Both the position numbers and the translations under genes were made by a program. A stretch of 64,000 bases of DNA, from contig JAVJUA010000048.1 in assembly GCA_040219935.1 (NCBI GenBank), forward strand, positions 1 through 64,000, given 5' to 3'. This document shows, piece by piece, positions 7,777 through 16,531 of this stretch. This stretch comes from UBA7803 sp040219935. GTDB lineage: Bacteria > Pseudomonadota > Gammaproteobacteria > Pseudomonadales > Azotimanducaceae. The notes under the pieces are model-generated. The model had not been told where the DNA came from. It ran no database searches and was given only the letters and a program-made list of their open reading frames with translations. Position 1 is the first letter of the stretch. Every line of letters begins with the position of its first letter.

Positions 7777-8976
7777 CTAGAGCCCCAGCACCAGCTTGGC
7801 GACGATGTTCTTCTGCACCTCGTTGCTGCCGCCGGCGATGGAGCTGGCGCGCAGGTTGAAGTAGCGCGGGAAGGCGCTGCTGCCGGCGGCCGGTCCGAGG
7901 GGCGGCAGGTTGCTGCCGGGGGCGGCGCTGGCACTCTGGTTGGCCGTGGCGTAGTGCCCCATGGCCTCCACCGCCAGCTCGGTGAGATGCTGGCCGATGT
8001 CGGCGCCCAGATTCTTCATGATCGACGACTCCGGCCCCGGGCTGCCGCCGCGCGACAGCGCCGCCATGATGCGGAACTCGGTGAACTGGATGGCCTGCAG
8101 GCGCACCTCGGCGGCATCCAGCCGGCGCCGGAAGTCGTCGTCGTCGATCAGCCGGCCCTCGGGCGTCGCGATCTCGGCGGCCAGCCGCTTCAGCCGGGTC
8201 AGCGCCGTCTGCTGGGCGGCGGTGCCGCCGCCGCCGCGCTCGAACTCGAGCAGGTACTTGGCCACGGCCCAGCCCTGGTCCTCGTCGCCCACGCGGTTGC
8301 TCACGGGCACCCTCACGTCGTCGAAGAACACCTGATTCACCTCGTGGGTGCCGGACGCGAAGACGATGGGCTCGACGCGGATGCCGGGCGTGTCCATGTC
8401 CAGCAGCAGGAAGGTGATGCCCTGCTGCGGGCGATCGTTCTGGCGGGTGCGCACCAGGCAGAACATGCGGTTGGCATAGTGGGCGTGAGTGGTCCAGATC
8501 TTGGTGCCGTTCAGCACGTAGTGGTCGCCGTCGCGGCGGGCCCGCAGGCCGAGGCTGGCCAGGTCGGAGCCGGACCCGGGCTCCGAGTAGCCCTGGCACC
8601 AGTAGTCGTCGCCGGAGAGGATGCGCGGCAGGTAGTAGGCCTTCTGCGCCTCGCTGCCGTGGCCGATCAGCATCGGCCCGCACATGCCGAGCCCCATGGG
8701 CGCCAGGTTCGGCGCCCCGGCCAGGGTCGACTCCGTGGTCCATATGTAGCGGCGTGTCAGGTCCCAGCCGGTGCCGCCGTACTGCTTGGGCCAGGCCGGC
8801 GCGACCCAGCCCTGGCGGTGCAGGATGCGGTGCCAGACGATGTTGTGCTCGTAGTCGAGGAAGATGCCCGGGCACTGCCGCTGGGCCTCCCGCAGCTCGT
8901 CGGTGAGGGCGCTCTCGAGGAAGCGGCGCACCTCGTCGCGGAAGCTTTCGTGTTCGGCGCTGAAGCTCAGGTTCAC
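7777..8976 (-). CDS. Acyl-CoA dehydrogenase family protein
   Basis: A 399-residue flavoenzyme oxidising acyl-CoA to enoyl-CoA. It has the N-terminal helical domain, the FAD and substrate signature GYSEPGSGSDLASL (about 134-147), the middle beta-domain with IWTTHAHYANRM and the C-terminal ASSIAGGSNEVQKNIVAK typical of ACADs. Chain-length preference cannot be read from sequence. It starts within the stop of the upstream ChaC-like gene (4-base overlap), so the two are probably co-translated. It is convergent with chrA. Confidence 0.9.
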   Translation of the reverse strand: MNLSFSAEHESFRDEVRRFLESALTDELREAQRQCPGIFLDYEHNIVWHRILHRQGWVAPAWPKQYGGTGWDLTRRYIWTTESTLAGAPNLAPMGLGMCGPMLIGHGSEAQKAYYLPRILSGDDYWCQGYSEPGSGSDLASLGLRARRDGDHYVLNGTKIWTTHAHYANRMFCLVRTRQNDRPQQGITFLLLDMDTPGIRVEPIVFASGTHEVNQVFFDDVRVPVSNRVGDEDQGWAVAKYLLEFERGGGGTAAQQTALTRLKRLAAEIATPEGRLIDDDDFRRRLDAAEVRLQAIQFTEFRIMAALSRGGSPGPESSIMKNLGADIGQHLTELAVEAMGHYATANQSASAAPGSNLPPLGPAAGSSAFPRYFNLRASSIAGGSNEVQKNIVAKLVLGL

Positions 8977-9497
8977 AGGTGCTCCCGGATGGCGTGTTCG
9001 AGTTCGAAGACGTGCTCGTCGTCGGCGTTCATGGCCCGCAGGGCGGCGGCCAGGTCGATCAGGTAGTCGATGTTGCGCCCGCTCGGCCCGGTGCTGTGCG
9101 CGATCTGGCGAGCGATGTCTGCCACCTCCGCGGGCCCCAGATAGGCGTGGTTGCCTTCCGGCGCCAGGTAGACGATGCCCGGGGCGGTGCCGCCGTCGGC
9201 ATCGAGAAAGTGCAGCTCGAGGTCGCGGCGCTGGTAACCGTTCTTCTCGCGATGGTCGAGCGCGTCGAAGATGCGGGCCGAGTCGGCGGCGGTCACCTGG
9301 TAGGCCATGCCGTCACAGTGGCCGCCGTCGGCGGCCACCAGGGTCACCACTCGGCCGGGTCGTTCCGGCACGCCGCGATGATCGTGGGACCCCTGCCAGA
9401 AGCGGCGCTGCCAGCCGTGGACGCGGGCCGGCCGGCGGGCGACGAAGTCGAAGTCGGGCCGCCAGATCAGCGAGCCGTAGCCGAAGATCCACTGCAT
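8973..9497 (-). CDS. ChaC-like gamma-glutamylcyclotransferase
   Basis: A 174-residue protein that starts with the ChaC substrate-binding motif IFGYGSLIWRPDF (residues 4-16) and carries the catalytic-type Glu in HREKNGY (about 82-88). ChaC proteins cleave gamma-glutamyl dipeptides or glutathione in the cytosol, releasing 5-oxoproline. It overlaps the acyl-CoA dehydrogenase start by 4 bases and lies 10 bases downstream of an M20 hydrolase, forming a three-gene minus-strand operon. With the GCS2-type ligase nearby it hints at local gamma-glutamyl chemistry, which is inference. Confidence 0.87.
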   Translation of the reverse strand: MQWIFGYGSLIWRPDFDFVARRPARVHGWQRRFWQGSHDHRGVPERPGRVVTLVAADGGHCDGMAYQVTAADSARIFDALDHREKNGYQRRDLELHFLDADGGTAPGIVYLAPEGNHAYLGPAEVADIARQIAHSTGPSGRNIDYLIDLAAALRAMNADDEHVFELEHAIREHL

Positions 9498-9507
9498 GGG
9501 CGGCTGC

Positions 9508-10719
9508 TCAGGCCAGGCCCCGGGAGACGTCGAACGCCTTGCGTGCCTCGGCCTGCAGTGCGGGATCCAGCAGAAACTCGGCGGCCGTGAGGGCCAGGGC
9601 CTTGGCGCCGTCCAGAGCGGCCAGGTCGCCGGACTCGCCGCCGGCGTAGCGGGCGAAGTCCGGGTGGTGGATCACCACGTTGCGGGGCGCGCAGGCCAGC
9701 ATGGGGTGAATGGACGGCACCCGGTAGCTGACGTTGCCCATGTCGGTGCTGCCGGCGCCGCCCAGGTGTTCGGGGCTGAGGAACTCGCGGCCGAGGCTCG
9801 TGCCGTGGCGCTCGAAGGCGCGCGCCAGCGGCAGGTTGGTGTTGAGGTCCAGGTAGTCGACGTCGGCCCAGCGGACCTCCACCTCGCAGCCGCTGCCCTT
9901 GGCGCCGGCCTCGAAGCAGGCCTGCACCCGGGGCTTCAGCGCCGCCAGGTCGCGCTCGTTGGCCGCGCGCACGAAGAACTCGCCCGCCGCCCGCTCCGGG
10001 ACGATGTTGGGGGCCCGGCCGCCGTCGGTGACGATGCCGTGGATGCGCTCCTGATCGCGGATGTGCTGGCGCAGGTTGGAGATGGCCTGGTAGGCGAGCA
10101 GCAGGCCGTCCAGGGCGTTGATGCCGCGATGGGGCATGGCCGAGGCGTGGGCGGCGCGGCCGTGGTAGACCACCTCCACCTCCGCCACGCAGATGCAGGG
10201 CATGGCGGTGAGGTTGACGCCGGCGGGATGGATCATCAGCGCCGCGTCCACGCCGTCGAACGCGCCGGCGCGGGCCATCAGCTCCTTGCCGCCGCCCTTC
10301 TCCTCTGCCGGGGTGCCGAGCAGGCGCACCCGCCCGGGCAGCCGGCCCTGCACCGCCTGCAGGCCGAGGGCGGCGCCCAGGGCGGCGGTGGCGATCAGGT
10401 TGTGGCCGCAGGCGTGGCCGATGCCGGGCAGCGCGTCGTACTCGGCCAGCAGGGCGACCGTGGGGCCGTCGCCGCCGGCGAACTCGGCCTCGAACGCGGT
10501 CTCGAGGTCATAGGCACCGCGGCGGGCGGCCAACCCATGGCGCTCCACGGCCTCGCACAACAGCCCGGCGGCGAAGCGCTCCTCGAAGGCCAATTCGGGG
10601 TGGGCGTGAATGGCGTGGGAGACCGACAGCAGCTCGCCGGCCAGGCTGTCGATGCGGTCGAGTATGGATTGCCGGATGGCGCTGTCCATGATGTGATCCC
10701 GGATACGACTGGCATCCAT
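9508..10719 (-). CDS. M20 family amidohydrolase/peptidase
   Basis: A 403-residue zinc hydrolase of the M20 group similar to AbgB or PM20D2. Metal and active-site motifs include LAEYDALPGIGHACGHN and GTPAEEKGGGK, followed by the dimerisation domain and a C-terminal DMGNVS segment. Substrates of relatives are N-acyl or aminoacyl amides. The ATG at 10719 has no clear ribosome site; an in-frame ATG at 10689 is an alternative. It heads the operon that continues into the ChaC-like and acyl-CoA dehydrogenase genes and is divergent from the crotonase at 10779. Confidence 0.87.
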   Translation of the reverse strand: MDASRIRDHIMDSAIRQSILDRIDSLAGELLSVSHAIHAHPELAFEERFAAGLLCEAVERHGLAARRGAYDLETAFEAEFAGGDGPTVALLAEYDALPGIGHACGHNLIATAALGAALGLQAVQGRLPGRVRLLGTPAEEKGGGKELMARAGAFDGVDAALMIHPAGVNLTAMPCICVAEVEVVYHGRAAHASAMPHRGINALDGLLLAYQAISNLRQHIRDQERIHGIVTDGGRAPNIVPERAAGEFFVRAANERDLAALKPRVQACFEAGAKGSGCEVEVRWADVDYLDLNTNLPLARAFERHGTSLGREFLSPEHLGGAGSTDMGNVSYRVPSIHPMLACAPRNVVIHHPDFARYAGGESGDLAALDGAKALALTAAEFLLDPALQAEARKAFDVSRGLA

Positions 10720-10778
10720 TATGCACGAGTCCGGTCATCGCCCGCGATGCGCCGGCCGCCCCGGGGGAGGGGAACACC

Positions 10779-11612
10779 ATGGCTTACGAATATCAGCATC
10801 TGTCCGTGGCGCGCGACGGCCGCGTCGCCACCGTCACCATCAGCAACCCGCCCATCAACCTGATCACCCTGGCTCTGTATGCCGAGCTGTCGGCGCTGTC
10901 TCAAGAGCTGGCGGCCGACCGCGACCTGACCGTGGTGGTGCTGAAGAGCGCCGATCCCGACTTCTTCCTGGCCCACTTCGACGTCGAGGCGATCATCGGC
11001 TTTCCCACCGACCAGCCGGCCCGGCGCGTGCCGGAGCTCAACGACTATCACCAGATGTGCGAGCGCTTCCGCACCATGGACAAGGTCACCATCGCCCAGA
11101 TCGAGGGCCGGGTGGGCGGCGGCGGCAGCGAGCTCGCGGCCAGCGTCGACATGCGCTTCGGCGTGCGCGGCAGGACGGTGATCAACCAGATGGAGGTGCC
11201 CCTCGGCATCCTGCCGGGCGGCACCGGCACCCAGCGCCTGCCGCGGCTGGTGGGCCGTGGCCGGGCGCTGGAGATCATCCTTGCCGGCGGCGACCTGGAT
11301 GCGGAGACGGCCGAACGCTGGGGCTATCTGAACCGCATCTTCGAGCCTGACCGGATCGCGGCCTTCGTCGACGGCCTGGCGCGGCGCATCGCCTCGTTCC
11401 CCGTGGAGGCGGTGCGGCTCGCCAAGGCGTCGGTGGACGCCGCCGACCTGCCGCTGCGCGAGGGTCTCGTCGAGGAGGCGTACCTGTTCCAGCAGCTTCT
11501 CCGCACCGAAGGCGCCCAGCGCAATATGCGCCGGTTTCTGGAGCTGGGCGGCCAGACCCGGGACGGAGAGCTGCAGGTGGGAGATCTCAACGCCCGCCTC
11601 GGCGACGGCTGA
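10779..11612 (+). CDS. Enoyl-CoA hydratase/isomerase family protein
   Basis: A 277-residue crotonase. Unlike the two crotonases further left it keeps both hydratase glutamates, in NQMEVPLG and in RALEIILAG, either side of PGGTGTQRLPRLVG, so hydratase activity is plausible. The oxyanion segment is atypical (DFFLAHFDVE). A strong purine-rich site, GGGGGAGGGG, precedes the ATG at 10779. It is convergent with the patatin gene, six bases away. The physiological substrate is unknown. Confidence 0.88.
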   Translation: MAYEYQHLSVARDGRVATVTISNPPINLITLALYAELSALSQELAADRDLTVVVLKSADPDFFLAHFDVEAIIGFPTDQPARRVPELNDYHQMCERFRTMDKVTIAQIEGRVGGGGSELAASVDMRFGVRGRTVINQMEVPLGILPGGTGTQRLPRLVGRGRALEIILAGGDLDAETAERWGYLNRIFEPDRIAAFVDGLARRIASFPVEAVRLAKASVDAADLPLREGLVEEAYLFQQLLRTEGAQRNMRRFLELGGQTRDGELQVGDLNARLGDG

Positions 11613-11618
11613 GCCGGC

Positions 11619-13826
11619 TCAGCGCCGCCGCAGCTCGAACGGGTTGCCGAGGTGGAAGTAGAAGCTCTGGTGGCCATCGTCGTCCACGCCGAAGGCCAGG
11701 TACCAGGGGCCCAGGAAGCTGTCGATGCCCAGGTACAGGCTGGCGGCGTGGCGCAGGTCGCCGAAGCCCATATCGGCGCGGTCGTTCCAGGTGTTGCCCG
11801 CCTCCAGTGACGCGCCGGCATAGATGGGCAGCAACCGCAGGTCGGCAATGCGGCGCTGGCCGCTGACGGCCAGCAGCGCGGCGTTGCGGTCGAACAGCGA
11901 GTCCGGCGGCAGCCCGGACAGGCGGCCGAAGCCGCCCAGCCGGTAGCGGCTGGCGAGCGGGATCTCGTCGTCGCTGGAGATGCCCACCAGGGTGCGGGTC
12001 AGCAGCGACCAGCGGCCGCGGGTCCAGGCGGTGGTGCTGGTCAGCTCTCCCTGGGTGAACGCCTCGTCGGCGCCGATGGCATCAATCGACCGGCGCAGCG
12101 TGAGCTCCACCAGGCTGCCGCGGGTCGGGAAGTGCACGTTGTTCAGGCTGTCGTAGCGGCCGCTCAGCGCCAGCTCGCCGACGTGGCGGTTGCCCAGCAG
12201 GTCGCCAGGGGCGATGCCGCTCGCCACCTCCACCGACTCCCGCGCCCACAGGTAGTCCAGCCGCAGCTGCGCCCGCGGCCCGAAGTTGCGGCCGCCACCC
12301 AGCCGCGCGCCCCAGCGGTCGATGTCCACCTCGCCGAGATGGCGGGTGCCGTCGAACAGGTCGCGGCCATCGCGGGCCCAGAACAGGGCCGGATGCGCAA
12401 ACCACTCGCCCCGGTAGTCCAGCGGCTGGTGCAGGTCGGCTTCGACGCCAGCGAACCGGCCCATGGCGGCGCTGACCCGCAGATCGGCGCCCAGACGGTT
12501 GATGGCGTTGCGCGTGTACGCGGCGCCGATGCTGAAGTCGGTGATGGCGTCGAAGTCGGTGACCAGGCCCAGGCCGAACTGCAGATAGTTGGGGCCCCAG
12601 GTTCGCGGCTCGGCGTTGATGACCACGCCGGTGCCACGCTCCGGGTCGCGGACGATGTCGTAACGCACCGCATCGAACACGTCCAGGGCGTAGATGGCGT
12701 TCAGGTCCGCTTCGAGCTGGTCGACGTCGAACCGGTCGCCCGGGCTCAGGCTTAACCGGTTCAGCAGGATGGCGTCGTCCAGGCTGGAACCGTTGTTCAG
12801 CTCGATGAAGTCGAGACGGACCCGGGATACCCGGCTGGACGGCGGCACCGGTGTGTCGCGGTTGGCGATGGCCAGCAGCGCGTCGTGCTGACGCTCGGCG
12901 GCGGCGGCGCCCTGCTCGGCTGCTTCCAGCGAACGCTCGAACTGGATCGAGCTGATGTCGCCCAGCTCGGGCTGGATCAGGATGTCGCGCGGCGACAGCA
13001 GCGACAGGGAGTGCTGGCTGTTGCGCCGGGTCAGGAAGTTGCTGAGCTGGTCGGTGACCTTCAGCACCGAGTCGATCTGCTCACGGGCCAGCAGCGGCTG
13101 GCTCAGATCCACCACGATCAGCACGTCGGCGCCGAGCGCCTGGGCCACCTGCACCGGAATGTTCATGGCCAGGCCGCCGTCCACCAGCAGCCGATCATCG
13201 ATGGTCACCGGCGCGAACACGCCGGGCACCGACATGGAGGCGCGAATGGCCTGCACCAGGCTGCCGGAGGCCAGCACCACCGGATCGCCGGTGGCGATGT
13301 CGGTGGCCACGGCGCGAAACGGAATCGGCAGCCGGTCGAAGTCGCGCACGGTCAGGCGCCGGCCGAGAATGCGCTTCAGCGCCGTGTCGAACTGCTGCCC
13401 CTGCAGCACGCCGAGCGGCACCGTCAACCCGCGGCGGCTGAAGCCGAGCCGGCGCGGCACCACGAAGTCGCGATCGAGCTGCTTGCGGCGGATGGTGCGA
13501 TCGCGGCGTCCCGGATCGTCCGCAAACATCCGGTCCCAGTCCATGTCCTCCAGCACGCGCTGCAGCTGGTCGGCGTTGAGCCCGGCCGCGTACAGACCGC
13601 CGACGATGGCGCCCATGGAGGTGCCGACGATGACGTCCGGCCGCACCCCGGCCTGCTCCAGCACCCGGATGACGCCGACGTGGGCGGCACCGCGGGCGCC
13701 GCCCCCGCCCAGCACCAGGCCGATGCGCGGCTGCGCGGGGTCAGACGCCGGTGCGCCTGTGGCCGTGGCGGCCAGCAGGCAGAGAGCCATGATGACGAGG
13801 GCCCGAAGCGGGCGTGGCGCGGCCAT
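11619..13826 (-). CDS. Patatin-like phospholipase with Omp85-type barrel (PlpD family)
   Basis: A 735-residue exported protein. A signal peptide (about residues 1-26, ending near ATGAPA) precedes a patatin domain with the oxyanion motif LVLGGGGARGAAHVG, the nucleophile GTSMGAIVGG and the catalytic Asp in VDGGLAMN. A POTRA-like segment (around DAILLNRLSLSPGDRFD) and a C-terminal beta-barrel of the bacterial surface antigen type follow, ending FHLGNPFELRRR. PlpD-like type Vd proteins carry a lipase on an outer-membrane barrel. The frame stays open far upstream into the ligase gene, but the ATG at 13826 gives the signal peptide. It follows the acyl-CoA ligase by 11 bases. Confidence 0.9.
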   Translation of the reverse strand: MAAPRPLRALVIMALCLLAATATGAPASDPAQPRIGLVLGGGGARGAAHVGVIRVLEQAGVRPDVIVGTSMGAIVGGLYAAGLNADQLQRVLEDMDWDRMFADDPGRRDRTIRRKQLDRDFVVPRRLGFSRRGLTVPLGVLQGQQFDTALKRILGRRLTVRDFDRLPIPFRAVATDIATGDPVVLASGSLVQAIRASMSVPGVFAPVTIDDRLLVDGGLAMNIPVQVAQALGADVLIVVDLSQPLLAREQIDSVLKVTDQLSNFLTRRNSQHSLSLLSPRDILIQPELGDISSIQFERSLEAAEQGAAAAERQHDALLAIANRDTPVPPSSRVSRVRLDFIELNNGSSLDDAILLNRLSLSPGDRFDVDQLEADLNAIYALDVFDAVRYDIVRDPERGTGVVINAEPRTWGPNYLQFGLGLVTDFDAITDFSIGAAYTRNAINRLGADLRVSAAMGRFAGVEADLHQPLDYRGEWFAHPALFWARDGRDLFDGTRHLGEVDIDRWGARLGGGRNFGPRAQLRLDYLWARESVEVASGIAPGDLLGNRHVGELALSGRYDSLNNVHFPTRGSLVELTLRRSIDAIGADEAFTQGELTSTTAWTRGRWSLLTRTLVGISSDDEIPLASRYRLGGFGRLSGLPPDSLFDRNAALLAVSGQRRIADLRLLPIYAGASLEAGNTWNDRADMGFGDLRHAASLYLGIDSFLGPWYLAFGVDDDGHQSFYFHLGNPFELRRR

Positions 13827-13837
13827 GCGGAAAACCT

Positions 13838-15391
13838 TCAGACGATGCGTGAGCCCTTCTTGCCCCAGTAGGCGTCCTTGATCAGACGCTTGTAGAGCTT
13901 GCCGGTGGGCAGGCGCGGCAGCTCGGCCATGAAGTCGACGCTCCTTGGACACTTGTAGTGGGCGATGTGCTCGCGGCAGTAGGCGAGCAGCTCGTCGGCC
14001 AGGGCAGCGTCGGCGGCGACACCGTCTGCCGGTTGCACCACGGCCTTCACGGCTTCGCCCATCTCGTCGTCCGGCACGCCGATCACGGCCACGTCGGCCA
14101 CCTTCGGATGCAGGATGAGCTGGTCCTCGATCTCCTGAGGGTAGATGTTCACGCCCCCGGAAATGATCATGAAGGTGGCGCGATCGGTCAGGTACAGAAA
14201 GCCGTCCTGGTCCATGTAGCCGACGTCGCCCAGGGCGGACCAGTTCGCGTGCTGCGGATGCTGCGCGCTCTTGGTCTTGGCGTCGTCCTTGTGGTAGCGG
14301 AACGGCATCTGCGGCAGCTCGAAGTACACCAGGCCGGGCTCGCCGGGCGGCAGCTCGCGCCCGTCCTCGTCGCAGATGTGCAGCGTGCCGATCACGGGCC
14401 TGCCGACGGTGCCGGGGTGGGCCAGCCACTCCTCGGGGCCGCAGTGGGTCAGGCCGTTCAGCTCGGTGCCGCCGTAGTACTCGTAGATGATGGGGCCCCA
14501 CCAGTCGAACATCTGCTGCTTGATGCCGGCAGGGCAGGGGGCGGCGGCATGGATGGCCACCCGGTGCGACGACAGGTCGAAGCCCTGCCGTTCCGGCTCC
14601 GGCAGCTTCAGCATGCGTGTGAACATGGTGGGCACCCATTGGCTGTGGGTGATGCGGTGCTGTTCGATGGCGCGCAGCGCGCCCACCTCGTCGAAGCGCG
14701 GCATCATCACCACGGTACCCCCCAGGGCGAGAACGGCGGTGCAGAAGCCGATGGGCGCGGAGTGATACAGCGGCGCCGGCGACAGGTAGCGGGTCTGCTC
14801 GTCGAAACCCCACAGCATGCGCTGCAGCGCGCCGACGGGGCCCGCATCCTCGTGGATCTTGTTGCCCGGCAGCGGCCGGACGATGCCCTTCGGCCGGCCG
14901 GTGGTGCCGGAGCTGTAGAGCATGAACTGTCCCGCCGGCTCGTCGGCCAGCGGCGTCGCCGGATGGGCGGCGATGGCGCTCTCGTAGGCCTCGAAGCCGG
15001 GTTCGGTGCCGTCCACCATCAGCCGCCGCATGCAGCCGGGCGCCAGGGGCGGCAGGTCGCGGGCGATCGAGGCTAGGTGCTTCGACGCCACCAGCACTCG
15101 GGCGCCGCAGTCGTCGAGGATGTAGCCGGCCTCGTCGGCGGTGAGGTAGCGATTGATGGTGGTGAGGTAGAGCCCGGAGCGGAGTGCGGCCCAGACCACC
15201 TCGAAGTAGCGCAGGTGGTTCTCCATGAAGATGGCGACATGATCGCCGGGGCGCAGGCCATCGGCCCACATGAGCTGGGCCAGCCGGTTCGAGCCGGCGT
15301 CGAGCTCGGCATAGCTGATCGCCTCGCCGGTCACGGCGTGAATCACCGCCGCCTTTTCGGGAGCCTCCTTCGCCCACTTGCCTGGATACAT
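13838..15391 (-). CDS. Acyl-CoA synthetase (AMP-binding ligase)
   Basis: A 517-residue adenylate-forming enzyme that activates a carboxylic acid to its CoA thioester. Motifs in order: the phosphate loop YSSGTTGRPKGI (about 154-165), YYGGTELNG (A5-like) and the hinge YLTDRATFMIISGG. The C-terminal catalytic Lys lies in RLPTGKLYKRLIK. GAGGAGG lies upstream of the ATG at 15391. It probably forms an operon with the LLM oxidoreductase upstream and the patatin lipase downstream, which would link lipid cleavage to acyl activation (inference). The acid it activates is unknown. Confidence 0.9.
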   Translation of the reverse strand: MYPGKWAKEAPEKAAVIHAVTGEAISYAELDAGSNRLAQLMWADGLRPGDHVAIFMENHLRYFEVVWAALRSGLYLTTINRYLTADEAGYILDDCGARVLVASKHLASIARDLPPLAPGCMRRLMVDGTEPGFEAYESAIAAHPATPLADEPAGQFMLYSSGTTGRPKGIVRPLPGNKIHEDAGPVGALQRMLWGFDEQTRYLSPAPLYHSAPIGFCTAVLALGGTVVMMPRFDEVGALRAIEQHRITHSQWVPTMFTRMLKLPEPERQGFDLSSHRVAIHAAAPCPAGIKQQMFDWWGPIIYEYYGGTELNGLTHCGPEEWLAHPGTVGRPVIGTLHICDEDGRELPPGEPGLVYFELPQMPFRYHKDDAKTKSAQHPQHANWSALGDVGYMDQDGFLYLTDRATFMIISGGVNIYPQEIEDQLILHPKVADVAVIGVPDDEMGEAVKAVVQPADGVAADAALADELLAYCREHIAHYKCPRSVDFMAELPRLPTGKLYKRLIKDAYWGKKGSRIV

Positions 15392-15419
15392 GCTCTGCCT
15401 CCTCTGCAGGTCCCCGGCG

Positions 15420-16463
15420 TCAGGCGGCCGGGTCGACGTTCAGGCGCGCGCAGTCGGCCATGAAGCGGATGGCCTGCTCGTCCCCGGCCACCGTCAGGCC
15501 GGTGGCGCTGCTGTCCTCCCAGGCCCGAAACCGCTTGCGGATGCGCGCTTCCGGGCCGACCAGGGCGCCCTGGTCCACGAACTCGTCCGGCACGGCAGCG
15601 ATGGCCTCGTCCTTGCGCTTGGCCAGGTACAGCTCCTGAATGCGCTCCGCGGCATCGCCGAAGCCGCGCCGGATCATCATCTCCTTGTGGAAATTCTTGC
15701 TCTTGTGGCCCATGCCGCCCACGTACAGGGCGATGCCGGGCTTCAGGCGATCGAGCGCGGACTGAACGTCGTCGGTGACCTGCACCTGGGTCATGGCCTG
15801 AATCTCGAACTGATCGCGGCGCTTGCCGGCCCGGGCCAGGCCCTCGGCGATCCACTGCTCGTAGAGTTCGGCGGTCTCGGGCACGTAGCCGAGCGGCAGC
15901 CAGCCGTCGGCGATCTCGGCGGTGAGGCGCACGGTGGCCTCCATGCCGGTGCCGAGCCAGATGGGGATGTTCGGGTTCATGTGCAGGATCGACTTCAGCG
16001 GCTTGCCCACGCCCATGGCCCCGGGGCCGGTGTAGGGCAGGCTGATCTCGGTGCCGTCGTGGGTCACCGGCGCCTCGCGGGCGAGGATCTTCTTCATGAT
16101 GGTGACGTAGTCCTTGATCCGGTAGTACGGCCGGCCCCACGGCTGACCGTACCAGCCCTCGACGATCTGCGGGCCCGACACGCCGATGCCGCAGATGGCG
16201 CGGTTGCCGCCCGCGAGCTGGTCCAGGGTGGCGATGGCCATGGCGGCGTTGGCCGGCGTGCGTCCGGCGAGCTGGATCACCGCGGTGCCGAGGCGGATGC
16301 GCTCGGTGTGGGCGGCGATGTAGGCGAGCGGGGTGATGGCGTCGGAGCCGTAGGCCTCGGCCGTCCACACCGAGTCGTAGCCGAGCCGCTCCGCGAGCTG
16401 CACCTGGGCGATGGGAATCTTCAGATCCGCGCCCGAATATCCCAGCATCACGCCAAGCTTCAT
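15420..16463 (-). CDS. LLM-class flavin/F420-type oxidoreductase
   Basis: A 347-residue TIM-barrel protein of the luciferase-like monooxygenase superfamily. It starts MKLGVMLGYSG and has the typical segments AERLGYDSVWTAEAYG, RIRLGTAVIQLAGRTPA and IGVSGPQIVEGWYG. The family uses FMN or coenzyme F420; the cofactor cannot be told here. GGGGAGA lies before the ATG. It is followed after 28 bases by the acyl-CoA ligase and is likely the first gene of that operon. The substrate is unknown. A second LLM gene is at 59391. Confidence 0.87.
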   Translation of the reverse strand: MKLGVMLGYSGADLKIPIAQVQLAERLGYDSVWTAEAYGSDAITPLAYIAAHTERIRLGTAVIQLAGRTPANAAMAIATLDQLAGGNRAICGIGVSGPQIVEGWYGQPWGRPYYRIKDYVTIMKKILAREAPVTHDGTEISLPYTGPGAMGVGKPLKSILHMNPNIPIWLGTGMEATVRLTAEIADGWLPLGYVPETAELYEQWIAEGLARAGKRRDQFEIQAMTQVQVTDDVQSALDRLKPGIALYVGGMGHKSKNFHKEMMIRRGFGDAAERIQELYLAKRKDEAIAAVPDEFVDQGALVGPEARIRKRFRAWEDSSATGLTVAGDEQAIRFMADCARLNVDPAA

Positions 16464-16531
16464 GTCGCCGTCTCCCCGGTTGCTGAGCGTCAGAGCTTAC
16501 TACAGCCGCCGGGTGCCAGGCAGGGACGCCC

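Noticed and set aside
7773..7784. GGCTCTAGAGCC palindrome between convergent chrA and acyl-CoA dehydrogenase stops
   Set aside because: It has no loop and no T run, so it cannot act as an ordinary terminator.
11619..15377. A single 1252-codon minus-strand frame spanning patatin and ligase genes
   Set aside because: Only the part from 13826 onward codes a recognisable protein. The upstream part is an alternative frame of the acyl-CoA ligase gene and looks like low-complexity Arg/Ala/Pro.
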